A stretch of 61,291 nt of DNA, from NCBI GenBank assembly GCA_035513215.1, contig DATKCK010000069.1, forward strand, positions 1 through 61,291. The letters run 5' to 3'. Both the position numbers and the translations under genes were made by a program. Positions 7,645 to 15,637 of the stretch are shown one piece after another. How positions within the stretch are numbered: position 1 is the stretch's first letter; every line of letters starts with the position of its first letter. The notes beneath the pieces were generated by a model. That model had not been told where the DNA came from. It was given only the letters and a program-made list of their open reading frames with translations, and did not search any database. Origin of the DNA: DATCZB01 sp035513215. GTDB lineage: Bacteria; Pseudomonadota; Gammaproteobacteria; Steroidobacterales; Rariloculaceae.

Positions 7645-8478
7645 TCAGAATTGTCTGATCTGTACGCCGCCGTTGACGGTCCGGGCACGGATCAATGGTC
7701 CGCCGTTGCCCAACGTCGCCGAGACCTCGCGGTTGCGGCGGCCCTCTCGAGTCACCGGGAAGTCCGAGCTGACGCCGCCGTTGACCGTTTCGACGTCGAG
7801 CCTGGCCGAGAAGTCCTCTGGAATCCGCATGACGATCCCACCGTTGGTCGTGCGCACGTCGAATATTTCGCCGTCGAACGTACCGTCTGCGAATTCTGCG
7901 CTGATGCCGCCATTGACGGTGCGTCCTCGAGCGGATGTCGAAACGTTGACGAGACTGATACCGCCATTGACGGTCTCGGCGTCCAGGTTGCCCCGCATAT
8001 CGGCGACTGAGATCCGACCGTTGACGGACTCGATCCAGAGGTCCGTGTCAGGCGGCGCCATGATCTCGAAATCGACGTTCCAGCCACCATTGCGACGGCC
8101 GAATAGCGACCAGGAGTTACGAACGTCCGGGCCGTAGGCACGGAGAACGCCGTCCGTGTTGATCTCGATCTCATCCAGCCTGTCTCGCGCCGCGGCCTCG
8201 TCGCGATCCCACGAGCGGACCAGCGCTCGTACCTGAATCGCGTTGCCGCCCCCTCCGGTCACGCTGACGCTGCCGTTCGGCCTGCCATTGATCTCCAACG
8301 ATTCTTCCCGTGTCAGCGTGAACTCGCGGCTCTCGCAAACGTGGATGGATCGATTGCCACCGAACCAGTCGTCACCGCAAGCCACCTCGGACCGCGATTC
8401 CTGGGCAATGGCACTGGCGGCCCCGGCGATGGCGAGTAGTCCGGGAACGGCGAATCTCGTGATGGTGGACATCGTCAC
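7645..8478 (-). CDS. Secreted DUF4097-type beta-helical protein
   Basis: A 277-aa protein with an N-terminal signal peptide (FAVPGLLAIAGAASAIAQ, cut near residue 25). The body repeats short strands with the motif T-V-N-G-G-I/V-S (ETVNGGISL, RTVNGGISA, RTTNGGIVM, ETVNGGVSS, RTVNGGVQI), typical of DUF4097 'head GIN'/putative adhesin domains that fold as a right-handed beta-helix. In other bacteria these proteins sit with anti-sigma or BlaI-like regulators; here it lies between an ADOP permease and a BlaI/BlaR1 pair. The exact role is unknown. Confidence 0.8.
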   Translation of the reverse strand: MTMSTITRFAVPGLLAIAGAASAIAQESRSEVACGDDWFGGNRSIHVCESREFTLTREESLEINGRPNGSVSVTGGGGNAIQVRALVRSWDRDEAAARDRLDEIEINTDGVLRAYGPDVRNSWSLFGRRNGGWNVDFEIMAPPDTDLWIESVNGRISVADMRGNLDAETVNGGISLVNVSTSARGRTVNGGISAEFADGTFDGEIFDVRTTNGGIVMRIPEDFSARLDVETVNGGVSSDFPVTREGRRNREVSATLGNGGPLIRARTVNGGVQIRQF

Positions 8479-8621
8479 TCTCCCCTGATTCGGTCATAGC
8501 TTAGCGAAAGGCGGGCCGCAAGACCGAGCCTCCCATAAGCTATTGACTCAGTAGAGATGTGGCCGGTTACAGTCCCTGAGTCCGCCCGGCACTCGCGGTC
8601 GTGTCTGCGGTTGGCAACCGC

Positions 8622-9257
8622 CTACGCCCCCTTTCGACGCAAGAAGAGCCGCAGCACCGACAGCCCTCCAGACTCGAAACTGGCATCGGCCGATACAGGA
8701 CCGACGCCGATGCTGTCGGCGCGCGCGTACATTTGCCGCATCGAATACGTAGTCTCCCCGCCTGGCGGAAACAGCAATCTGACCCGGCACAGTGATTCCC
8801 GGCACTCGACGTCGACGTGCAGCAGGGCAAGATTGGAGATCAGCGAGAGATTCCCGAGGATGCGCGCCTCCGTCGGCGCGGACCAGGCCGGGTCCCGCTG
8901 CTCGAGCGCAAACCGCTGTTCCGCCTCATCGAAGGTCGGCCAGCCGATCGGGCGATCGAGTATGCGAGCAACACCGTCCTTGCCGATCGGTAGCGAGTGC
9001 GCCTGCACCGACGGCGTCTGCGATCGACCATCGCTGACAGTCGCGATACTGGCTGTCTTCGGAGGTCTGGGAGCCGCGCTGTATCGGGCATCCGTCTCCC
9101 GGATTCCGATCGAACTTGGCGCTTCTCCCGGCTGATCATTGAGCGCGACACTCGCTTTCGCCGGCATCGACTCACCGCTCTGAAAGTGAATGACGGTCGC
9201 CGCAATCGATGCGCCGAGCGCTGCCGTGCCCATGAATCTGAGTACGCTTCTGCTCAT
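8622..9257 (-). CDS. Membrane-anchored periplasmic protein of unknown function
   Basis: A 211-aa protein with an N-terminal hydrophobic segment (FMGTAALGASIAATVIHF), a low-complexity linker (residues 35-95) and a C-terminal domain with VDVECRESLCRVRLLF, where two Cys could form a disulfide. Short secreted proteins with this E-C-x-x-S-L-C-R-V-x pattern recur in gammaproteobacteria without known function. It is divergent from the BlaI gene, and the intergenic region holds BlaI-like operators, so it may belong to the same regulon. Confidence 0.65.
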   Translation of the reverse strand: MSRSVLRFMGTAALGASIAATVIHFQSGESMPAKASVALNDQPGEAPSSIGIRETDARYSAAPRPPKTASIATVSDGRSQTPSVQAHSLPIGKDGVARILDRPIGWPTFDEAEQRFALEQRDPAWSAPTEARILGNLSLISNLALLHVDVECRESLCRVRLLFPPGGETTYSMRQMYARADSIGVGPVSADASFESGGLSVLRLFLRRKGA

Positions 9258-9281
9258 TAGAGGACCTCGTCGCCCGAGTTT

Positions 9282-9342
9282 ACTACTACGTAGATAGTTG
9301 ACAATGGCCCGATTCTGTTATTTACTACTATCCGAATAGTAG
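9282..9342 (+). promoter_or_regulatory. Divergent promoter with BlaI-type operators
   Basis: CTACTAT (9325-9331) and ATAGTAG (9336-9342) form a perfect palindrome with a 4-nt spacer. An imperfect ACTA-n9-TAGT repeat lies at 9282-9298. A -35-like TTGACA is at 9298-9303 and a -10-like TTTACT at 9321-9326 (17-nt spacing), so the palindrome overlaps the -10 of the BlaI promoter. TACTA/TAGTA dyads are the usual BlaI/MecI recognition type. Control of the divergent gene ending at 8622 by the same sites is inferred. Confidence 0.75.
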
Positions 9343-9353
9343 AAGGAAGGCGC

Positions 9354-9731
9354 ATGGAATTCTCTTTGACTGATCGCGAAGCGAGCCTGATGGAAGTCCT
9401 CTGGGAACGCGGCCCATCCACCGTCGCCGAAGTACGCGCAGAGCTCTCCGACGAGCTGGCCTACACGACGGTGCTGACGATTCTGCGCAACCTCGAAGGC
9501 AAGGGCTATGTGACGCACGAGGAGGAAGGCCGCGCACACAGATACGCCGCCCTCGTCGCCCGCGATGCCGCTCAGCGTAGCGCGCTGAAGGCCCTGAAGC
9601 AGAAACTGTTCCAGGGATCGACCGAGTTGCTGCTGACGCGCCTCGTCGCCGAAAAGGACCTGTCAAAGGCGCAGATCGAGCGCATCCAGCGCCTGCTCGA
9701 CCAACAACCCAAACGGGGAGCCAAGAAATGA
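9354..9731 (+). CDS. BlaI/MecI-family repressor
   Basis: A 125-aa protein with the family layout: winged helix (residues 1-75, LTDREASLMEVLWERGPST, then LAYTTVLTILRNLEGKGYVT) and a C-terminal dimerisation helix pair. The interdomain region (HEEEGRAHRYAALVARD) is where BlaI/MecI proteins are cleaved upon signalling. GAAGG just upstream of the ATG serves as ribosome-binding site. The stop overlaps the start of the M56 peptidase by 4 nt (ATGA), so the two are translationally coupled as in bla-type sensor operons. Confidence 0.9.
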   Translation: MEFSLTDREASLMEVLWERGPSTVAEVRAELSDELAYTTVLTILRNLEGKGYVTHEEEGRAHRYAALVARDAAQRSALKALKQKLFQGSTELLLTRLVAEKDLSKAQIERIQRLLDQQPKRGAKK

Positions 9732-11662
9732 TTCTGACAATGGCGTACCTGTTCGTGATCGCCCTCTTGATGGGTCTTGCGGCGTTGCTCGGCGAACGCC
9801 TTTGCGCGGAGCTCGGTCGGCCGCGACGGAGCGCCTGGCTGATCGCGCTCGTCGCTTCGGCTTCGCTTCCCGTCTACGCTATGTTTGTCGATGCGAACAC
9901 CCCAGCCGGATCTCCGATCCTCTCGCTGCCCATGCTCGACATCCTGCCGACGATCAGAGGCGTTGGTACTGATACTGTCGTTGCGGCAGCGCCGGGAGCA
10001 ACGCCCTTCGGCTGGCCGGATTGGAAGGCGTTTGACTCCGCTATCGTCGCGGTCTGGGCCGGCTCGTCCACGGCGATGCTGACGCTCTGTCTCATAGCCG
10101 GCTGGCGATTGCATCGCGTCTTGAGCCGATCGCAGCCGGTGACGATCGAGGACCAGGAAGTCCTGGTGTCCGACCGCCTCGGGCCGGCCGTCTTGGGATT
10201 CCTGCGGCCGCGCATTGTTCTGCCGCGATGGCTCGCGGAACAGGGGACGGCCCTTCGCTCTTTAGTACTCAACCACGAGCGCGAGCATATCGCCGCTCGG
10301 GATCACATCGCGTTGCTCGGGGCGCTGGCTCTCATCGCCCTGATGCCATGGAACGTTGCGCTCTGGTGGCAACTGCGCCGTCTGCGTACGGCGATGGAAA
10401 TCGACTGCGACAGCCGCGTCCTGCGCGACGGCGCTAATGCTCGCGCCTATTCGGAAGCACTGCTGACCGTAGGACGACAATCCGTGCGCACGCCGTTCGG
10501 CTCGGTTGCCCTGACCGAGCCCGTCTCGGAGCTGGAAAGGAGGATCAGGATCATGATGGACAAGGCGCGCAGCTTCAGTCTCGCAGGCTTCTCTGCACGC
10601 TCCGTGCTGGCCCTTTCGGTGCTGGGTCTTGCCCTCGCCGTGAATGCGCCGAACGCACAACAGCCCGCCGAAGGCAACGGAGCCGCCATAAGCCAGAAGA
10701 ATTTCCCGACTATCAGAACGGCTATCTACGACCGATTGTCAGAGGCGCAAGCATGTATCGAGGCAGAGGATACAAGCTGTGCGATCCGGGTCCTCGATGA
10801 GGTCGCCGACATAAGAGACCTGAACGCGTACGAGTCCGCCCAGCTCTATAACTTTTACGCGTTCGCCCATTTCAATCGGGACGATACGGAAGAGGCGGCG
10901 AGAGCCTACGAAAACATCCTCGCTCTGCCCCGGTCAGATATCCCCGATGGGATGATTCAGTCGACGATGAGAAGTCTCTCGATGCTCTACATACAGACCG
11001 GGCGTTTTGACGATGGTCTCGACTTGTTCGACCGCTGGATGGCGCTACCGATCGTCACACCGAAGCCGAGTGACTACTACCTCAAAGCCACGATACTCTA
11101 TCAGCTCGAGCGGTATCAGGACGCGCTTGCCCCGCTGGAGCATGCAATAGCGGAAGCGGAAGAACCGACGGAAAGCTACTACCAGCTGCTCTACGCGCTG
11201 CAATATGTAACCGACGATCATGATGCCATGTTGAGCACGCTCCAAACGCTCAACGCGCGCTGGCCGAAGGAAGAGTGGACCGACGCTCTTGCGGGGGCCG
11301 AGCGGCTGCAACAGGGCGCCGTAGAGGAGCTTGTCGCATCAGTGACAAGTGATAGCACCCAACAGCTGCAACAGGATCAAGAAGCCCCTCTGTCCGACGA
11401 ATACCTTCCTGTCGTCACGGTTGCGCCGATGTATCCTCCGAGGGCTGCGCAGCGCGGGCTCGAGGGCTACGTTGTCCTCTCATACACGGTGAATGCAACG
11501 GGCCGGACCGAAAACATCGAAGTAGTCGAATCGAGCTCGACGGAATTCGAGGAGGCCTCGATAGAGTCGGTGGAGAAGTACCGGTACCGGCCGAGAATCG
11601 TGGACGGTGCAACGATCCCGGTCGATGGCGTTACGACCAGAGTCGTGTTTGAGTTGGAGTAG
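9728..11662 (+). CDS. BlaR1-like M56 metallopeptidase with TonB-type C-terminus
   Basis: A 644-aa protein. Several N-terminal TM helices surround an M56 peptidase domain with H183-E-R-E-H187 (HExxH) and a downstream EIDCDSRVL. A further TM helix near residue 295 is followed by a periplasmic region with TPR-like helices (about 320-540) and a TonB C-terminal domain (residues about 560-644, PMYPPRAAQRGLEGYVVLSY). In place of the penicillin-sensor domain of BlaR1 it has TPRs plus TonB-C, so the stimulus is probably an envelope state and not a beta-lactam. It presumably cleaves the BlaI partner, directly or indirectly. An intrinsic terminator follows at 11,832. Confidence 0.85.
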   Translation: MILTMAYLFVIALLMGLAALLGERLCAELGRPRRSAWLIALVASASLPVYAMFVDANTPAGSPILSLPMLDILPTIRGVGTDTVVAAAPGATPFGWPDWKAFDSAIVAVWAGSSTAMLTLCLIAGWRLHRVLSRSQPVTIEDQEVLVSDRLGPAVLGFLRPRIVLPRWLAEQGTALRSLVLNHEREHIAARDHIALLGALALIALMPWNVALWWQLRRLRTAMEIDCDSRVLRDGANARAYSEALLTVGRQSVRTPFGSVALTEPVSELERRIRIMMDKARSFSLAGFSARSVLALSVLGLALAVNAPNAQQPAEGNGAAISQKNFPTIRTAIYDRLSEAQACIEAEDTSCAIRVLDEVADIRDLNAYESAQLYNFYAFAHFNRDDTEEAARAYENILALPRSDIPDGMIQSTMRSLSMLYIQTGRFDDGLDLFDRWMALPIVTPKPSDYYLKATILYQLERYQDALAPLEHAIAEAEEPTESYYQLLYALQYVTDDHDAMLSTLQTLNARWPKEEWTDALAGAERLQQGAVEELVASVTSDSTQQLQQDQEAPLSDEYLPVVTVAPMYPPRAAQRGLEGYVVLSYTVNATGRTENIEVVESSSTEFEEASIESVEKYRYRPRIVDGATIPVDGVTTRVVFELE

Positions 11663-11725
11663 CCTGATGAGGGTTAGGCTGTATATCAGAGTCTGCCCGC
11701 TCACGCATGTGCCGGCCGACGCTCA

Positions 11726-11909
11726 GATGAGTTGCACGACCTGTTCGTTCTGATTTTCGCCGTGCTTCGGAGCAAGAACGTCGTCGAGATGGATGCGCAA
11801 GAATGCGCAAATCGACTGATACACCGCCGCGGCCTCAGGCGCTACCCCCTGCTGTCCCTGAGGCTCCGGTTTTTATGTGTGTCCTACCGTTGCTCCTAGT
11901 CGGGCGCTA
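11726..11909. repeat. Repeat shared with 2,578-2,777
   Basis: It contains GCTTCGGAGC, a paired TGCGC motif, the GCCTCAGG / CCTGAGGC stem and CTCCTAGTCGG in the same order as the copy beside HTH gene 2. Divergence is moderate, which suggests an old duplication. Confidence 0.7.
11832..11875 (+). terminator. Intrinsic terminator after the BlaR1-like gene
   Basis: GCCTCAGG (11,832-11,839) and CCTGAGGC (11,857-11,864) form an 8-bp stem followed by TCCGGTTTTTAT. The stem belongs to the repeat shared with 2,578-2,777. Confidence 0.7.
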
Positions 11910-11910
11910 C

Positions 11911-11972
11911 TGCCGCTTGTTTGCTGCTTTTCCGGTTGAAGCTTGTTATATAGAGAGGTTTTCTTGCGAGCT
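11911..11972 (+). repeat. Dispersed hairpin/TATATAG element, copy 3 (partial)
   Basis: It reads TTGTTTGCTGCTTTTCCGG, then CTTGTTATATAGAG and TTTTCTTGCGAG, nearly identical to copy 2 (3,110-3,165). The hairpin half is missing at the deletion join. It lies just upstream of the GNAT gene and could provide a plus-strand -10 box (TGTTAT or TATATA). Confidence 0.7.
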
Positions 11973-11993
11973 CGCCCACGGCGGCTACCGTTC

Positions 11994-12407
11994 ATGGACT
12001 ACGAAATCGATGATGACCTGACCAAGGATGAGACTGAGTACGTCCAGCAGAAGCTGATCGAATTCGCTGACCGGCTTACAACGCCCCGGAACTATCGCGA
12101 GCTCGGGGTTGCGCTAAGGGACAGCGAAGGGAATGCGGTAGGCGGCATCACCGCGAGTACGGTTTGGGACTGGCTTCAAATTGGGATTTTGTGGATTCCG
12201 GAAGAGATACGCGGCAGGGGCTATGGAAGTCAGCTTCTGGAAAGAATCGAACAGCTCGGCAGGGAGTGCGATTGCCGCTATGCACGCCTCAACACATTTG
12301 ATTTCGAGGCGCGGGGATTCTATGAGGCACGCGGGTATAGAGTCGTCAGGCAGACGGATGACTTTCCGTCTGGGCACACTCAGTTTCATTTGACCAAAGA
12401 GCTCTAA
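11994..12407 (+). CDS. GNAT-family N-acetyltransferase
   Basis: A 137-aa protein from the ATG at 11,994; an upstream ATG at 11,943 would translate the repeat and is unlikely. The GNAT fold is clear: beta strands with LGVALRDSEGNAVGGI, the acetyl-CoA loop PEEIRGRGYGSQLL (R/Q-x-x-G-x-G/A type) near residue 70, and a C-terminal NTFDFEARGFYEARGYRVV. The substrate is unknown. A fragment of a related gene is embedded, inverted, in the chimeric remnant at 16,500. The APH-type kinase gene follows after 8 nt, which suggests a transcription unit. Confidence 0.85.
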   Translation: MDYEIDDDLTKDETEYVQQKLIEFADRLTTPRNYRELGVALRDSEGNAVGGITASTVWDWLQIGILWIPEEIRGRGYGSQLLERIEQLGRECDCRYARLNTFDFEARGFYEARGYRVVRQTDDFPSGHTQFHLTKEL

Positions 12408-12415
12408 GACGCGGC

Positions 12416-13297
12416 TTGGCCGACATCGCTCACATTGACGCAGACCTAGTACGGCGACTCGTCTCAAACCAGTTCCCTCGCTGGGCGAAGCTTCCGTTAA
12501 GGGCTGTCGAGCCCCAGGGCCACGACAATCGAACGTTCAGGTTGGGCGACGATAAGAGTGTCCGGCTGCCAAGCGCTCCAGCGTATGCGCCACATGTAGT
12601 AGTCGAATATCGCTGGCTATCAGCGCTTGCACCTCGCCTGCCTGTCCAGATTCCTGAACCGCTCGCGCTTGGACAGCCGGACCAAGACTTCCCATGGCAC
12701 TGGCTCATCAATCGCTGGCTCGACGGGAACAGCGCGGAAGAGTCACCCATCGACGATCTGGTCCGCTTCGCCTCGGATTTGGCTGGGTTGCTCAGGGCAC
12801 TACAAGGAGTCGACGCCGCATGCGCGCCAGAGCCGGATGCCGATAACTTCTTTCGAGGTGCGCATCTGTCCGTCTACGACTCTGAAACCATCAACTGCAT
12901 CGGCAGGCTCGAGGGGGTGATCGATGCTAAGGCCGCTGCAGCAGTCTGGAGGCAAGCGGTCGAGTCGGAATGGAACGGCCCGCCAGTCTGGGTACACGGT
13001 GATATCGCGGCGCCCAACCTTTTGGTTACGAACGGGAGACTATCCGGGGTTATCGATTTCGGCCAGCTCGCGGCGGGTGACCCTGCGTGTGATTTAGCGA
13101 TAGCGTGGACGTTCCTGTCAGGCAAGAGCCGCGAGGTTTTTCGCGATGAGCTTAACCTCGACGGCGCGACTTGGATGAGAGGACGCGGATGGGCCTTGTG
13201 GAAAGCGTTGCTGACGCTGGACACACATCGCGATTACGGTGCTGCTCGAGCGCCGGTCAAACGAGTAATTCACGAGATTCTCGGAGCCGATGACTGA
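12416..13297 (+). CDS. Aminoglycoside-phosphotransferase-family kinase
   Basis: A 293-aa APH/ChoK-fold kinase. The catalytic motif is VHGDIAAPNLL (H194-G-D196) and the metal motif VIDFGQLAAGDPACDLAIAW follows about 20 residues later. The N-lobe has HDNRTFRLGDDKSVRLPS. No ATG is available, so translation probably starts at the TTG at 12,416, 8 nt after the acetyltransferase stop. Members of this branch are often annotated as aminoglycoside or macrolide kinases, but the substrate cannot be told from sequence. A second, truncated copy lies at 16,578-16,983. Confidence 0.8.
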   Translation: MADIAHIDADLVRRLVSNQFPRWAKLPLRAVEPQGHDNRTFRLGDDKSVRLPSAPAYAPHVVVEYRWLSALAPRLPVQIPEPLALGQPDQDFPWHWLINRWLDGNSAEESPIDDLVRFASDLAGLLRALQGVDAACAPEPDADNFFRGAHLSVYDSETINCIGRLEGVIDAKAAAAVWRQAVESEWNGPPVWVHGDIAAPNLLVTNGRLSGVIDFGQLAAGDPACDLAIAWTFLSGKSREVFRDELNLDGATWMRGRGWALWKALLTLDTHRDYGAARAPVKRVIHEILGADD

Positions 13298-13428
13298 CCG
13301 TTTCGCTCCGCGTTCCCAGTGAATTTGTCTGACGGAATCGACCTATCGGGCACCCCTGAAAGGGAAATTCACGGCAGCCCCACTTAGAATGTTGGCCATC
13401 AGATTTGCACTGACCAGGCTGGGCGGCT

Positions 13429-13890
13429 GTGGGAAAGACGACACTGTGCGTCGGGGCGGTGGTTCTACGAGGGGAGTCGGTACTGCTCGTGAGGCAGTCG
13501 AAGGGACACTCACTCGAAGGGCAGTGGACGATCCCCTGGGGCGTGATCGACCCGGGTGAATCGCCCTCGGTAGCTGTCCTGAGGGAAACGCGGGAGGAAG
13601 CGGGAATCACGGCCCAACTGGAAGGGCTGCTTGGCGTACAGGAAATCCCCGCCCCCTGGGAGGGGCACGTCGGTATCCTGTACCTGTGCAGGCATTTGGA
13701 TGGCGAGCCTCAGCCTGATGAGCGCGAAACGGACGGGGCTGGTTACTTCTCGGCGTCTGCCATCGAGAAACTGGCGGAACCGATAGAGCCACTTAGCAGG
13801 TGGCTATGCGTGCGAGTCCTGAACGGACGGTACACGTTGACGCGAGATGACGCGACGAATCCGTTTTCGCCGAGCGTGGGTTATCTCTGA
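13429..13890 (+). CDS. NUDIX hydrolase
   Basis: A 153-aa protein with a complete Nudix box at residues 38-60 (G-x5-E-x7-R-E-x-x-E-E-x-G-I: GVIDPGE, then RETREEAGI). NUDIX enzymes hydrolyse nucleoside diphosphates linked to another moiety; the substrate is unknown, and the Trp-rich approach (LEGQWTIPWG) resembles the ADP-ribose/NADH pyrophosphatase-like group. The start is the GTG at 13,429, since no in-frame ATG precedes the conserved first strand. It stands alone 131 bp after the APH gene. Confidence 0.85.
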   Translation: MGKTTLCVGAVVLRGESVLLVRQSKGHSLEGQWTIPWGVIDPGESPSVAVLRETREEAGITAQLEGLLGVQEIPAPWEGHVGILYLCRHLDGEPQPDERETDGAGYFSASAIEKLAEPIEPLSRWLCVRVLNGRYTLTRDDATNPFSPSVGYL

Positions 13891-13931
13891 ATGACGGACG
13901 TCGTCTGCAGCCGGGCAACCCGTGCGCACGG

Positions 13932-14900
13932 CTAACGGAACGCCAACAAACGGTCCTCGAACGCATAGTCGATCGGGCGCCTCGCCTGTGCCTCGTGCCA
14001 CGCGAAGGTCTCGCGCAACGCCGTCTCGAACGGCGTCAGCGCGACGCCCAGAAGCCGCGGTGCCTTTTCCACCCGCTCCGTCATCGATGGCTGGTCGAGA
14101 AGCTCGCCGAAATACAGGCGCTCTCCGGAGAGTTGTCCTCCCGCCGCCAGGATCGTGTCGCGCGGCACTGCCACGAGCTCTGGCTCAGCGCCCGCTACCC
14201 GGGCCAGCAGCTCGACGAAACTGCGCTGCGTGATCGGCTCATGCGCGATATTAAACGCCTGCCCGGACACTCCCGGTACTTCGATCGAGCGCACGCACGC
14301 TTCGGCAAGATCGGCTACGTATACCCACTGCATCAGCGCGTCACCGCCGTCCGGCAGGACGATCGGGCGGCCGTCGCGCAGCCGGTCCCAGAAAAACGGC
14401 TCGCGATAAAAAGGCTGGAAGGGGCCGTACACATACGGCGGGCGGAACGTCACCACGGGAAACCCGGATTCCTCGTGCATGCGAAACAGGGCCCGCTCGG
14501 ACGATGCCTTATGCGCGGCGTAAGCTCTCGGGTAGTCGTCCGGCGCAAGGCGATCACCCTCCTGGTGGTTGAGTCCTGCGCCGTAAGCGGCGACGCTCGA
14601 CATGTACACGTACCGCTCGAGGCGGTCGCCGCAGCTGCGCGCAGCAGCCTCGACCTCGGCAGCCGTCGTTCCCTTCTCCCAGTCGTAGGCGATGTCGAAC
14701 ACGGCCTCGGGTCGCTCGCGCTGCAGCGCGGCGGCGAGCGCCGGGAGGTCGCTGCGATCGGCCTGAACGTTCCGCACGTCGGGTCCGAGATCGTGGTCAC
14801 CGCGCCGGTGAAGCACCGCCACGTCGTGGCCGCGCGCCACGAGGCGGTTGACGATCTCGCGGCCGATGAACGTCGTGCCGCCGATGACGAGTACTCGCAT
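13932..14900 (-). CDS. NAD-dependent epimerase/dehydratase
   Basis: A 322-aa extended SDR. The N-terminal Rossmann motif is GGTTFIG (residues 7-13), the catalytic region has YMSSVAAYG with Ser, and the Y-x-x-x-K is YAAHK near residue 135. RPPYVYGP, then MQWVYVADLAEACV, follow the family pattern of nucleotide-sugar epimerases/reductases. The product ends RPIDYAFEDRLLAFR, a tail also found in the remnant at 3,225-3,361. It is divergent from the secreted-protein gene at 15,001. The substrate is unknown. Confidence 0.85.
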   Translation of the reverse strand: MRVLVIGGTTFIGREIVNRLVARGHDVAVLHRRGDHDLGPDVRNVQADRSDLPALAAALQRERPEAVFDIAYDWEKGTTAAEVEAAARSCGDRLERYVYMSSVAAYGAGLNHQEGDRLAPDDYPRAYAAHKASSERALFRMHEESGFPVVTFRPPYVYGPFQPFYREPFFWDRLRDGRPIVLPDGGDALMQWVYVADLAEACVRSIEVPGVSGQAFNIAHEPITQRSFVELLARVAGAEPELVAVPRDTILAAGGQLSGERLYFGELLDQPSMTERVEKAPRLLGVALTPFETALRETFAWHEAQARRPIDYAFEDRLLAFR

Positions 14901-15000
14901 CTGCGCCTTTTCCTCCGAGCCGTCATTCGGATGCTATAGTTTCTGAGCGTAACGGTCGACCGGCGTCGAGCCCCAGCTGACATCAGAAAGGGAGAGCACG

Positions 15001-15477
15001 ATGAGACTCGCGACGTCACTCCCTGGAATGCTTATCTTGATGTCCGTATCTCTCGCTTTCGCGCAGGAGCCGCCGTGCGATCCGTGCATCGACGGGCCGG
15101 AGATGATTCGAAGCCCGGTACGCTTGGAGAGCAGTACGGCGCGTCCCAGCCCGAGCGAAGTCGCCGCCATGATCCGCCAGTTGGGTGGCGAGCTACGCGA
15201 CATAACCCATGATTGCGGCGCCCCAAGAATCGAAAGCTATATGCAGATCAGCTATTCAGTCAGGGCTTGCAGCTGGCGTGGGCGATATCCGGCTCTGCTT
15301 TTCGAGCCCGTCAACCCTGACGACGGTACGCTGGTCGTTCTGGCCTCTAACGGAAACAGCTTGGAGGCTTTGTTCGAGGATGCTGCGCCGCCTTCCCTGG
15401 TGGAGATCCTCAGCGGTCTCTTGAAGGAAGACTTCGACAAGATGTACCTGGAGCTGAGTAGTCCGGCTGACGGCTAA
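15001..15477 (+). CDS. Small secreted protein of unknown function
   Basis: A 158-aa protein with a clear signal peptide (LPGMLILMSVSLAFAQ, cut near residue 22), a Cys pair just after it (PPCDPCIDG), and two more Cys (DITHDCGAP, VRACSWRG). The mature domain is about 135 aa with no motif I know. AGGGAGAGCACG before the ATG holds a good ribosome-binding site. It is expressed divergently from the epimerase. Confidence 0.65.
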   Translation: MRLATSLPGMLILMSVSLAFAQEPPCDPCIDGPEMIRSPVRLESSTARPSPSEVAAMIRQLGGELRDITHDCGAPRIESYMQISYSVRACSWRGRYPALLFEPVNPDDGTLVVLASNGNSLEALFEDAAPPSLVEILSGLLKEDFDKMYLELSSPADG

Positions 15478-15637
15478 GCAGCAATCTTAAGGCGACACTC
15501 CTTCGGAAGAGCTGATCGAGCCGTTAACGGCCTTGGGATAGTCCCGGTTTTCCACCAGATCGCGCCATGCTCTCTCGCCCCGTGCGACGAGCGAGCGCTG
15601 GCGTGAGGGCGATGGAGCACCCCTTAGTATCAGTCCG

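Larger units (their letters stand above)
11663..11993. other. Intergenic region holding repeats and a gene-loss scar
   Basis: No gene is supported here. The stretch consists of a copy of the 2,578-2,777 repeat (11,726-11,909) joined directly to dispersed element copy 3 (11,911-11,972). In the complete arrangement at 2,578-3,165 the 85-aa HTH gene lies between these two parts, so here it has been excised. Confidence 0.7.
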
